From J054 sp963850255 (GTDB taxonomy: Bacteria; Pseudomonadota; Gammaproteobacteria; Steroidobacterales; GCA-2729495), in the NCBI GenBank assembly GCA_963850255.1, contig CAWKLL010000036.1:37751-101750 (forward strand): a stretch of DNA of 64,000 nucleotides. The letters are read 5' to 3'. Position 1 is the first letter of the stretch. Every line of letters starts with the position of its first letter. A program made the translations under genes and the position numbers. This document shows, piece after piece, positions 36,931 to 44,623 of this stretch. The notes beneath the pieces are model-generated. The model ran no database searches, was not told the origin of the DNA, and was given only the letters and a program-made list of their open reading frames with translations.

Positions 36931-37668
36931 GTGCAACTAAGTCTCGACTATCCGGATCTGCCGGCCTACCGGGTGCGTGAATCAGGCCGCGCGAAACGCC
37001 CCAGCGTAACCGTCTGCCTGCATGAAGGCATCGTCGTAACGGTGCCGAAGCGTTTTAACCAGAAGCGTCTGCCGGCCCTGCTGGCCGAATGGCAACCGTG
37101 GCTGCAGCGACAATTAGCGCAGGTGCAAAAGCAGCAACTTGCACTGGCGCCGGAGATGCAGCAGGCAGTACCGAAGCTTATTCGGCTGCCGGCTCTTGGG
37201 CGAGAATGGAAAGTACAGCACGTTGTTGGCAGCGGCAGCCGTGTACGCCTGCGTGAGAACGACAACAATCTGTCGCTGGTCGCTGCGACAGCCAATGACG
37301 AGGAGCATCGGGCCACACTGCTACGCTGGCTGTCACGCCGAGCACGCCAGCACCTTGAACCCATGACCAGGCAGCTGGCCGGCACGCATGGTTTTGAATT
37401 CAAAAAAGTCAGTATTCGCGGGCAACGCACACGCTGGGGCAGCTGTTCCAGCACCGGCACTATCAGCCTGAATTACTATCTGATGTTCCTCGCACCGGAG
37501 CTGGTCAATGCTGTGGTCTTACACGAACTCTGTCATACACGGCACATGAATCACGGCCCGCGCTTCCATGCACTGGTGGAGACACTGTTGCCAGGGCATC
37601 GCAGCCTGGACCAGCGCATTAATGCTGGCTGGCAGGAAATTCCGGCCTGGGCCTGGCGTCGCGGCTAG
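36931..37668 (+). CDS. YgjP-like zinc metallopeptidase-type protein
   Basis: 245 residues starting at GTG. The C-terminal half has the zinc motif HELCHTRHMNHGPRF (HExxH plus a third His) and the preceding RTRWGSCSSTGTISLNYYLMFL, the signature of the DUF45/YgjP family related to M48 and SprT peptidases. The N-terminal half is a beta-rich region (RAKRPSVTVCLHEGIVVTV). No signal peptide, so probably cytoplasmic. The substrate of this family is not settled. It is followed 20 bp later by a terminator. Confidence 0.8.
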   Translation: MQLSLDYPDLPAYRVRESGRAKRPSVTVCLHEGIVVTVPKRFNQKRLPALLAEWQPWLQRQLAQVQKQQLALAPEMQQAVPKLIRLPALGREWKVQHVVGSGSRVRLRENDNNLSLVAATANDEEHRATLLRWLSRRARQHLEPMTRQLAGTHGFEFKKVSIRGQRTRWGSCSSTGTISLNYYLMFLAPELVNAVVLHELCHTRHMNHGPRFHALVETLLPGHRSLDQRINAGWQEIPAWAWRRG

Positions 37669-37688
37669 AGCAACAGAACGCGCAAAAA

Positions 37689-37719
37689 GAAAGGCCCGGA
37701 GGTTTAGTCCGGGCCTTTC
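37689..37719. terminator. Rho-independent terminator hairpin
   Basis: AAAGGCCCGGA at 37690-37700 pairs exactly with TCCGGGCCTTT at 37708-37718 across a 7-base loop. It lies 20 bp after the stop of the YgjP-like gene. The T-rich tail is better on the minus strand, but the position fits termination of the plus-strand gene; it may work both ways. Confidence 0.8.
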
Positions 37720-38086
37720 GCGCTTTACAACACGGAGGATAGTTTTCAATCTCTTCGTCGGCGGCCATCACCCTGGAGAAGAAAGGGGGAAACTTCTCCG
37801 GGGCAGCTTATCGGCGTGCGGGAGAAGGGGGGACTCCCGTAGCGCCTGTCGTTAGTGGATGACCGCTTTCGATGGGAGGATATTAGGGCCACCGGCCTAT
37901 CCCCGGCCTTTCGCCAACATTAACAAAAGTTAATCTTCCATGATTAATATAACTGGCTGTTTTTACTGATAATATATACGGCAGCTGGCCGGCGGCTTCG
38001 GGCGCAGATCCAGCAACACCCCAAGCAGAACTGCTGCGTCCGGAAGCCATGCGGGCTCGGACAATGATCCAGCAAGCGGAGGCGCA
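37720..38086 (+). other. Intergenic leader with two G-loop hairpins
   Basis: No gene is seen between the terminator and the response regulator. Two hairpins stand 12 bases apart. The first is 37775-37799, a 7-bp stem GGAGAAG/CTTCTCC with an 11-base loop AAAGGGGGAAA. The second is 37813-37846, with GGCG and CGGGAG stems and the loop AAGGGGGGA. Both show an unpaired G-run flanked by A. They lie upstream of the likely promoter of the two-component system, so they may belong to a separate small RNA or to the 3' region of the previous transcript. Sequence after 37915 turns AT-rich. Confidence 0.5.
37919..37975 (+). promoter_or_regulatory. Candidate operator and promoter of the two-component genes
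   Basis: An inverted repeat ATTAAC-AAAA-GTTAAT spans 37919-37934, followed by another TTAAT at 37944-37948. An extended -10-like TGATAATAT ends at 37975 in a locally AT-rich stretch. The TTAAT half-sites resemble those bound by PmrA/QseB-type regulators in general form, but the spacing is not the PmrA consensus. Assigned only from position and base composition. Confidence 0.35.
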
Positions 38087-38764
38087 ATGCGCATACTGGT
38101 AATAGAAGATGACAAAAGCGTGGCGGAATTTGCCTGCCAGGGGCTGCGTGAAGCCGGTCATGCCGTGGATCATGCCGATAACGGCAAAGACGGCCTGTTC
38201 CTGGCAACCACTGAGAACTACGATGCGCTGGTGGTCGATCGCATGCTGCCGGGCGTAGACGGACTGTCCATCGTACGCACCCTGCGCGCTTCCGACGACA
38301 GCACACCGGTGATTGTGCTCAGCGCCCTGGGCCAGGTCGACGACCGCGTCAAAGGCTTGCAGGCCGGCGCCGATGATTACCTCACCAAGCCCTTTGCGTT
38401 CAGCGAACTGGAAGCGCGCATTGATGCCCTGGCGCGCCGCTCGCGGGGCAGTGCCAGCGCCGAAACTACCCTGGAAGTCGGACCGCTGGAAATCGATTTA
38501 CTGAAACGCGAGGTGCGGCGCAGCGGCGAATTAATCGAACTGCAGCCGCGAGATTTTAAGTTGCTCGAATACCTGATGCGCCACGCTGAGCAGGTGGTAA
38601 CCCGCACCATGCTGCTGGAAAACGTCTGGGACTATCACTTTGACCCGCAGACCAATGTTATCGACGTGCATATCAGCCGGCTACGCGCAAAAATCGACAA
38701 GGGTCGCGAACCCGCTCTGATACAGACCGTGCGCGGCGCAGGCTACAAAATCGCTATGCCATGA
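38087..38764 (+). CDS. OmpR/PhoB-type response regulator
   Basis: 225 residues. The receiver domain has the acidic pocket Glu7-Asp8-Asp9, the phosphorylation site Asp51 in VVDRMLPGVDG, and the Lys in LTKPFAFSE. A C-terminal winged helix follows (LLEYLMRHAEQVVTRTMLLENVW, VIDVHISRLRAKID, TVRGAGYKI). A GGAGG ribosome site lies 5 bases before the ATG. It overlaps the sensor kinase by 4 bp (ATGA), so they form one system. The signal and targets are unknown. The arn operon is about 2 kb away on the other strand, and in enteric bacteria such operons are PmrA-controlled, so it is a candidate target. Confidence 0.92.
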   Translation: MRILVIEDDKSVAEFACQGLREAGHAVDHADNGKDGLFLATTENYDALVVDRMLPGVDGLSIVRTLRASDDSTPVIVLSALGQVDDRVKGLQAGADDYLTKPFAFSELEARIDALARRSRGSASAETTLEVGPLEIDLLKREVRRSGELIELQPRDFKLLEYLMRHAEQVVTRTMLLENVWDYHFDPQTNVIDVHISRLRAKIDKGREPALIQTVRGAGYKIAMP

Positions 38765-40131
38765 GTAAGTTCGCCGCTCAGCTGCGCACTACCACCTTCG
38801 CCGTAACGCTGCGCTACATGGTGCTGTTCTTTGTTTCCGTGACCTTGCTGATGGCGATCATTAACTGGGCCGTCATCAGGTATGTCGAGGATCGCGCCGA
38901 TGAGTCGGTACTGGCGGCCGCGCAGACCTTTGCGCAGTTATATGCCCAAGGTGGCCCGAATGCCGTTGCCGCGCTAATCCAGGCTCGCCGCGGTGTCGAT
39001 GCCGGCAGCGATTCATTGTACTTGCTGGCTAACGAGCGCTTCGAGCCGCTGATCGGCAGCCTGCCCGCCTGGCCGCAGCTGACACCCAAAGCCGACGGTT
39101 GGGTGCAATTTACCTTCAGGCGCAACGATGGAGAGCAAGCCATTGCCCACGGTCGGGTGCTCGCACTGGGACCCGATGCCTGGTTGTTAATGGCCCGTGA
39201 GGCCCGCGATCTGGGCGGCCTGGACCAGGTCCTCGACCGCGCTTTTGTGCTGGTGCTGGGCGCCACCCTGATCCTGGCCCTGCTGGGTGGCTTGCTGATG
39301 AGTAATAACGTGCTGAGAAGGGTCAACGAAATCAATGCCACCAGCCGCAAAATTATGGCCGGTGACTTGAGTCTGCGCATGCCCAGCCGCGCAGGACGTG
39401 ATGAATTCGACGAACTGTCGCGCAACCTGAATGCGATGCTCGATCAGATTGAAGGCCTGATGAACAGCGTACGGCATGTATCCGACAACATCGCCCACGA
39501 CCTGCGCACCCCGCTCACGCGGCTACGCAATCGCCTGGAGTCGCTACGCGCCGGCAGTAATGATGCCGATGCCGCGGAAGTCGATGCCTGCCTTGAAGAC
39601 GCCGACCAATTGCTGGCGACCTTCGCGTCGCTGCTAAGCATCGCGCGCATTGAGTCCGGCGCCAGCGAGACCGCGCTGCTGGAAATGGACCTGGGCTCGG
39701 TAATTAACGACGCCTGCGAGCTATACCAGGCACTGGCCGAAGATAAACAGATCCAGTTGAACTGCCACGCCGGGCCGGGCAGCGTGATACGTGGCGATCG
39801 CAACCTGGTATTCCAGGCGCTGACCAATTTGCTCGACAACGCGATCAAGTACACGCCCGCGGGCGGCCAGGTCGACGTCAGTTTGCAGGCCGATCCGGCT
39901 GTGGCGACGGTCAAGGTTAGCGACACAGGACCGGGCATCCCTGACAACAGCTATGAACAGGTAACCGAGCGCTTCTACCGCCTGGACGAGAGTCGTTCCG
40001 CACCTGGCGCCGGACTGGGACTTAGCCTGGTAAAGGCCATCGCCCAACGCCATAACGCTGAGCTGCAATTTGAACAGCGGCATCCGGGTCTGGCCGTGAC
40101 CCTGAGCTTTCCCCGCGTGGCCATGGCCTGA
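38761..40131 (+). CDS. Membrane sensor histidine kinase
   Basis: 456 residues. Two membrane helices (~18-40 and ~160-182) enclose a periplasmic sensor of ~120 residues with no known domain. A HAMP segment (RRVNEINATSRKIMAGDLSLRMP) leads to the dimerisation helix with His246 in NIAHDLRTPLTRLRNRLE. The ATPase domain has the N box DNAIKYTPAGG, DTGPGIP and GAGLGLSLVKAIAQRH. It should phosphorylate Asp51 of the upstream regulator. The periplasmic part lacks an obvious acidic metal-binding patch of the PhoQ type. Confidence 0.92.
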   Translation: MSKFAAQLRTTTFAVTLRYMVLFFVSVTLLMAIINWAVIRYVEDRADESVLAAAQTFAQLYAQGGPNAVAALIQARRGVDAGSDSLYLLANERFEPLIGSLPAWPQLTPKADGWVQFTFRRNDGEQAIAHGRVLALGPDAWLLMAREARDLGGLDQVLDRAFVLVLGATLILALLGGLLMSNNVLRRVNEINATSRKIMAGDLSLRMPSRAGRDEFDELSRNLNAMLDQIEGLMNSVRHVSDNIAHDLRTPLTRLRNRLESLRAGSNDADAAEVDACLEDADQLLATFASLLSIARIESGASETALLEMDLGSVINDACELYQALAEDKQIQLNCHAGPGSVIRGDRNLVFQALTNLLDNAIKYTPAGGQVDVSLQADPAVATVKVSDTGPGIPDNSYEQVTERFYRLDESRSAPGAGLGLSLVKAIAQRHNAELQFEQRHPGLAVTLSFPRVAMA

Positions 40132-40163
40132 CTACTGCGCCAGCCAAGATTAGGATGGAGGCT

Positions 40164-40739
40164 ATGCACAAATTCTTTGGTTTTTTGCTGGCCTTATCAC
40201 TGGCCATCAGCATGGTTACGCCGCTGAGCGCTGCGCCCGTCAAGGAGGCTGATCGTATTCCGCTGGATGTCCGCCGCACGACCCTGGTCGTGCGCGACAT
40301 GGACGAAGCCCTGGCCCTGTATCGCGACGCCATTGGTTTACGCGTGGTCTACGACAACAGGGTCCGTACGCCACGCACTGCAGTCAGCGATGCCGAGGCT
40401 GAGCGGGCTCTGCGCCTGGTGTTCCTGCAGGCCAATGATGATTATGTCGGCATTATCGGCCTGATCGAGTACACCAAGCCGCGCAAGCCGGAACCGGAGA
40501 CGCCAACCGTCGCGTTCGGAATCGGCAGCATGGTATTTGTGATCAACGCGGCGAATCTGGAGGAAACCTTTGCCCGCGCCAGCCAGGTGCCCGGCGTAAC
40601 GGTGTTGAGCGAACCTGCCGAGACCAGCTACCCGTCGTATGATGGCAGCGGCACGATCCCCGTTCGCGTCAGCGTTTTGCAGGACATGAATGGCTATGTG
40701 GTCGAACTAAACCAACTGCTGGTGGACAGTCCGCGTTGA
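40164..40739 (+). CDS. Exported VOC-family protein
   Basis: 191 residues with a signal peptide (FGFLLALSLAISMVTPLSA). One VOC domain follows: RTTLVVRDMDEALALYRDAIGLRV at the first strand-helix, FGIGSMVFVINAANLEETF in the second half, and VLQDMNGYVVELNQ, where Glu is in the usual metal position. This is a second secreted VOC protein in the window (the other is at 27401) and is unrelated in length. The start could be the ATG at 40155; spacing to the GGAGG site is poor for both. Confidence 0.75.
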   Translation: MHKFFGFLLALSLAISMVTPLSAAPVKEADRIPLDVRRTTLVVRDMDEALALYRDAIGLRVVYDNRVRTPRTAVSDAEAERALRLVFLQANDDYVGIIGLIEYTKPRKPEPETPTVAFGIGSMVFVINAANLEETFARASQVPGVTVLSEPAETSYPSYDGSGTIPVRVSVLQDMNGYVVELNQLLVDSPR

Positions 40740-40825
40740 AGCCGTTGCGCGGCTACGTGCTAGCATCGCCTGCCACTGCCAGCAGGCGTTCCCACTGAAC
40801 AATCCGAGATCTGATAGCGCAATGT

Positions 40826-41677
40826 TTGCCCGACTTATTGCGCGAGCCACTGATACATTTCCTGATCGTCGGCGCTTTAATGTTCGCCGCATACAGCTGG
40901 CTAAATCCGGACACCACCGCTGACGACCGGCGCATAATGGTAAACGCCGCCATTGTTGATCGGCTGGTACAGGGCTGGACACGACAATGGCGCAGGCCGC
41001 CCGACGAAAATGAACTGGCCGGACTGGTTCGCGAGCACCTGCGCGAGGAAATTCTCTATCGCGAGGCGATGAAAATGGGCCTGGACCAGGATGACACCAT
41101 TATTCGCCGGCGCCTGGCGCAGAAAATGGAGTTTCTCACCGAGGACCTGGCCACCGCGGTAGCACCCACGGACCAGGAACTGCGCGAATTTTATGCCGAA
41201 CAGCGTGAAACCTTTGCAGAACCGGCGCGCCTGTCATTCAGCCATGTATTTATTAACCCCGATCGGCGCGGCGCCAGCACCAGCGCTGATGCCGAGCTGA
41301 TTCTCAGCGAATTACAGGCCGCAAGGGTCGCCGATCCGGGCGAGCGTGGCGATACTTTTCTGATGCAGTCCAGCTACGAGTTCATTACCCAGCAAGATGC
41401 CGCACAATTGTTTGGCAAATTCTTTGCCGAGCGTTTGTTCGAAATCGAGCCAGGCAATTGGACCGGACCCGTGGAATCAGGCTTTGGCTTGCACCTGGTG
41501 CGCGTATCCGAACGACAGGATTTGCGAATTCCGGCGTTCGAAGAAGTAGTCGAGAGAGTCAGCTCGGAATTCGAATATGCGCGAAAACGCGAAGCCAATG
41601 AAGCGGTACTGGAAGGCATGAAAGCCAACTACGAAATCGTGATTGATATTCCGGACGAAGCCACGGGGGATTCATGA
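40826..41677 (+). CDS. Membrane-anchored parvulin-type peptidyl-prolyl isomerase
   Basis: 283 residues. A single N-terminal membrane helix (LIHFLIVGALMFAAYSWL), a SurA/PpiD-like helical segment, and a parvulin-like C-terminal part (ARLSFSHVFINPDRRG, then GPVESGFGLHLVRVSERQD) are seen. It should fold or chaperone proteins in the periplasm. No ATG is in frame; the frame opens with TTG at 40826. An ATG at 40822 becomes in-frame if one T of the TTT run is removed, so this may be another one-base insertion. It overlaps the HupE/UreJ gene by 4 bp, a pairing seen in many proteobacteria. Confidence 0.75.
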   Translation: MPDLLREPLIHFLIVGALMFAAYSWLNPDTTADDRRIMVNAAIVDRLVQGWTRQWRRPPDENELAGLVREHLREEILYREAMKMGLDQDDTIIRRRLAQKMEFLTEDLATAVAPTDQELREFYAEQRETFAEPARLSFSHVFINPDRRGASTSADAELILSELQAARVADPGERGDTFLMQSSYEFITQQDAAQLFGKFFAERLFEIEPGNWTGPVESGFGLHLVRVSERQDLRIPAFEEVVERVSSEFEYARKREANEAVLEGMKANYEIVIDIPDEATGDS

Positions 41678-42666
41678 CCCGCGCAGGCCTGATACTCGCA
41701 GTCCTGATCGGGCTGTTTTGGCCCATTCATGCAACGGCGCATGAAAGCCGTCCCGGCTACCTGGAAATCAACGAGACTGCCGACGGCCTGTACGAGGTCA
41801 ATTGGAAAGTACCCCGCCGCGGGGACATGATCATGCCACTGCGCGCTGTGCTACCGGAAACCTGCAAAGATCTGGTGCCGATGCTGGAATCAACCACCGC
41901 CGGCGCATTTCTGCAGCGCCGCCGCGTGGCCTGCGGCGAGGCCGGGCTTGAAGGCACCGAGATTCGAATCGACGGCCTGACCACCACCATCACGGACGTG
42001 CTGGCGCGAGTCAGCCTGGCAGACGGATCTGTGCAGACGGTGTTGCTCAAACCGACTTCCACCAGCTTCGTCGTAGTCGGCCAGCAGTCAGGCTGGCAGG
42101 TATTCAAAGCCTACCTGGTGCTGGGTGTGGAACATATCCTGCTTGGCATCGATCACTTGCTGTTCGTGCTCGGCCTGCTCCTCATTGTGCGTGGCCTGCG
42201 GCTGCTGATCGAAACGGTGACCGCATTCACCCTCGCCCACAGCGTCACCCTGGGCCTGGCAGCGCTCGGTTTCGTGCGCGTGCCCCAGGCGCCCGTCGAA
42301 GCCGTAATTGCGCTGAGCATTTTGTTCCTTGCCTCGGAACTGGTTCGCCAGCAACGCGGCAACCGCGGTTTGACGGAACAGTATCCCTGGATCGTCGCGA
42401 TGAGTTTCGGGCTGTTGCATGGCTTTGGCTTCGCAGGCGCGCTAAGCGAAATCGGACTGCCGCAAACGGCCATTCCGCTGGCCCTGTTCAGTTTCAACGT
42501 CGGTGTAGAAGTCGGCCAGTTATTGTTTATCGCTGCCGCTTTATTAGTGATTGCCGCAATCAAACGCCTGAACCTGAACTGGCCATACTGGGCGGAATCG
42601 CTGCCCGCCTATGGCATAGGCAGCATGGCCGCTTTCTGGACCCTGCAACGCTTGGCGGGGTTCTAG
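41674..42666 (+). CDS. HupE/UreJ-family membrane protein
   Basis: 330 residues: a signal peptide (LILAVLIGLFWPIHATA), a periplasmic N-terminal domain of ~120 residues, then six or so membrane helices of the HupE/UreJ type. Signature stretches are LGVEHILLGIDHLLFVLGLLL (HxxxGxDHxxF), FTLAHSVTLGLAALG and GLLHGFGFAGALSEIGLP. His-rich helices in this family are thought to carry Ni, Co or other divalent metals, or to serve hydrogenase/urease maturation. No hydrogenase or urease genes are nearby, so the metal and partner are unknown. Confidence 0.88.
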   Translation: MTRAGLILAVLIGLFWPIHATAHESRPGYLEINETADGLYEVNWKVPRRGDMIMPLRAVLPETCKDLVPMLESTTAGAFLQRRRVACGEAGLEGTEIRIDGLTTTITDVLARVSLADGSVQTVLLKPTSTSFVVVGQQSGWQVFKAYLVLGVEHILLGIDHLLFVLGLLLIVRGLRLLIETVTAFTLAHSVTLGLAALGFVRVPQAPVEAVIALSILFLASELVRQQRGNRGLTEQYPWIVAMSFGLLHGFGFAGALSEIGLPQTAIPLALFSFNVGVEVGQLLFIAAALLVIAAIKRLNLNWPYWAESLPAYGIGSMAAFWTLQRLAGF

Positions 42667-42667
42667 G

Positions 42668-43036
42668 ATGCTGAAGCTGCTGACCGACCTGCCCGATCAC
42701 GTTATAGGCGTAAGCGCTGAAGGCCGGGTAACCGGTGAAGATTATCGCGACATGCTGGAACCGGCCGTCGATGAACGCCTGCGGCTGCACTCGCGCATTG
42801 ATTTGCTCTATCACCTTGGCGCGGATTTCACCCGCTTCACAACCACCGCGTTGTGGGATGACGCCCGCCTCGGACTACATCATCTGCATGACTTTCGTCG
42901 CGTAGCCGTAGTTACCGATGTGGACTGGCTGAAGGTGGCGATTCGGGCTGCGGAAAAAATTGCGGATGCCGAATTAAGGGTATACCCCAATGCCGAGCTC
43001 GCTAGCGCGCGGGCATGGCTATTGCACGAAGACTAG
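42668..43036 (+). CDS. SpoIIAA-like (STAS-related) cytosolic protein
   Basis: 122 residues with the SpoIIAA-like fold: VIGVSAEGRVTGEDYRDMLEP, IDLLYHLGADFTRFT, DFRRVAVVTDVDWLKVAIR and VYPNAELASARAWL at the end. Relatives bind lipids or nucleotides and are often called UspA/STAS-like; activity is undefined. It starts 1 bp after the HupE/UreJ stop, so it is probably in the same transcript. Confidence 0.75.
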   Translation: MLKLLTDLPDHVIGVSAEGRVTGEDYRDMLEPAVDERLRLHSRIDLLYHLGADFTRFTTTALWDDARLGLHHLHDFRRVAVVTDVDWLKVAIRAAEKIADAELRVYPNAELASARAWLLHED

Positions 43037-43128
43037 CGCGCCGCGCACCGGTACAAACCGCTATCAGCACGACTGCGGTTAAACTTACCAACATCGCCAG
43101 ACAACGCATCACGGAAATATTGTCCAAC

Positions 43129-43848
43129 ATGTCCGCTTTGACCCGCCAGTGGTTCCCTTTGCTCGTCTGCCTCTGCCTGGCGGCCTGCGGTAGTCCGGAG
43201 AAAGCCTGGGAACTGGCCGAACGCGATGACACGAAACAGGGCTACCTGGAATTCCTGGCAAAAAACCCGGACGGGGAACTCGCCGATCGCGCGCGCGATC
43301 GGATGAAACGCCTCAAGCTGGAGCGCGCCTGGGAGCGCGCCGAGTTTCGCGATCGGATCGACAACTACGAGCGATTCCTGAACGAATATCCGGACAGCGA
43401 GTTCTCGGTGAATGCCGGCCTGCGCATTTATGAATTGCGCAGGGACCAGGCCTGGGAAACCGTCGTAGACGAGGAATCCGCGGCCAAGCTGGAGAGTTTT
43501 CTTGAGGTATACCCGGACGCTCCGCAAGCCGATGAAGCGCGCGAGCGGATCGCGGTTCTGGCCGCGTTAGAGCCACCACCCGCGGCAATGCCACCGCCGG
43601 AACGAGCCGGTGAATTCCGTCTGCAACTCGGCGCATTCCGAACCGCCGCAGCCTCGGCCATGGAGGTTCGTCGACTGGACGCCGCTTTCGGTGAGCTGTT
43701 GCCTGGACCCATTCGAATCATGGCCCCGGTGGAAACGGGCGGTACGCGTTTCATCCTGCGCAGCGTGCCGCTATCGATGCGCGAAGCGCGCGAGCTATGC
43801 GATGGATTAAAGGATCGCGGTCAGGATTGTTTTGTCGTCAACAAATAG
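43129..43848 (+). CDS. SPOR-domain lipoprotein with tandem helical repeats
   Basis: 239 residues. A lipobox signal (LLVCLCLAAC) predicts a lipid anchor. Residues ~22-150 hold three TPR/Sel1-like repeats: AWELAERDDTKQGYLEFLAKNP, AWERAEFRDRIDNYERFLNEYP and AWETVVDEESAAKLESFLEVYP, each ~40 residues. The last ~75 residues are a SPOR domain (FRLQLGAFRTAAASAMEVRRL, a GGTRFILRSVPL strand, CDGLKDRGQDCFVV), which binds denuded peptidoglycan glycan strands, often at division sites. An earlier in-frame start at 43015 is not supported. It precedes pdxH by 54 bp. Confidence 0.8.
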   Translation: MSALTRQWFPLLVCLCLAACGSPEKAWELAERDDTKQGYLEFLAKNPDGELADRARDRMKRLKLERAWERAEFRDRIDNYERFLNEYPDSEFSVNAGLRIYELRRDQAWETVVDEESAAKLESFLEVYPDAPQADEARERIAVLAALEPPPAAMPPPERAGEFRLQLGAFRTAAASAMEVRRLDAAFGELLPGPIRIMAPVETGGTRFILRSVPLSMREARELCDGLKDRGQDCFVVNK

Positions 43849-43902
43849 GCAGGCGAACGACGTGGCATCATAGAAGTGCCTGCCTAAGAAAAACTTTGCA
43901 AC

Positions 43903-44547
43903 ATGACCGAACGTGACCTGAGTGACCTGCGCCGCGAATACCGCCAACAGCCGTTGCGCCGTCGGGACCTGAATCCCGATCCGCTGGTGCAGTTCGATCA
44001 CTGGTTCCAGCAGGCGGAGCAAACGGAACTCATGGATGCCAATGCCATGAGCGTGTCAACGGTAGACAGTCAGGGACAACCCTCGGTGCGCATGGTGCTG
44101 CTCAAGTATTACGGGCAGGCAGGCTTTGTTTTTTACACCAACCTTGGCAGCCGAAAGGCCAGCGAGATCGCCACTAACCCACAGGTCGCCTTGTTGTTCT
44201 ACTGGCCCGAGTTGCATCGGCAAGTCAAAATCCTTGGCCGCGCCGAGCGCACCAGCGTGGCCGATGACGCCCGCTACTTTCTCAGCCGGCCGCGCGACAG
44301 CCAGCTCGGTGCCTGGGTTTCCCGCCAGAGCAGCGTTGTCAGTACGCGTTCATTGCTGGAAAACAAGTACGCTGAAATGAAGCAGCGCTTTGCCAATGGC
44401 GAGGTGCCGCTGCCGTCTTTCTGGGGCGGTTACCGGGTCAGCCCGGCAAGCATGGAGTTCTGGCAGGGGCGAGAGAGTCGGCTGCACGATCGCTTCCGCT
44501 ATACCCGTGCAGACCTGGCCTGGGAAGTAAATCGGCTCGCACCCTGA
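43903..44547 (+). CDS. pdxH: Pyridoxamine 5'-phosphate oxidase
   Basis: 214 residues, the usual length. It oxidises pyridoxine/pyridoxamine 5'-phosphate to PLP with FMN and oxygen. Motifs: LRREYRQQPLRRRDLNPDP, MSVSTVDSQGQPSVRMVLLK (FMN phosphate site), FYTNLGSRKASEIATNPQVA, SRQSSVVSTRSLLE, and the C-terminal PLPSFWGGYRVSPASMEFWQ with RLHDRFRY. All family hallmarks are intact. Confidence 0.96.
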   Translation: MTERDLSDLRREYRQQPLRRRDLNPDPLVQFDHWFQQAEQTELMDANAMSVSTVDSQGQPSVRMVLLKYYGQAGFVFYTNLGSRKASEIATNPQVALLFYWPELHRQVKILGRAERTSVADDARYFLSRPRDSQLGAWVSRQSSVVSTRSLLENKYAEMKQRFANGEVPLPSFWGGYRVSPASMEFWQGRESRLHDRFRYTRADLAWEVNRLAP

Positions 44548-44623
44548 GTTCCCGGCCTCCCGGTGAACGAATGGCTCGGCATAATTGCGGCCGGCCTCGG
44601 GCAGCGCCCACAATGCGCACCCT

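Noticed and set aside
38087..40131. Naming the two-component pair PmrA/PmrB
   Set aside because: The motifs fit any OmpR/EnvZ-class pair; the sensor lacks a recognisable iron- or Mg-binding motif and the leader repeats do not have PmrA spacing.
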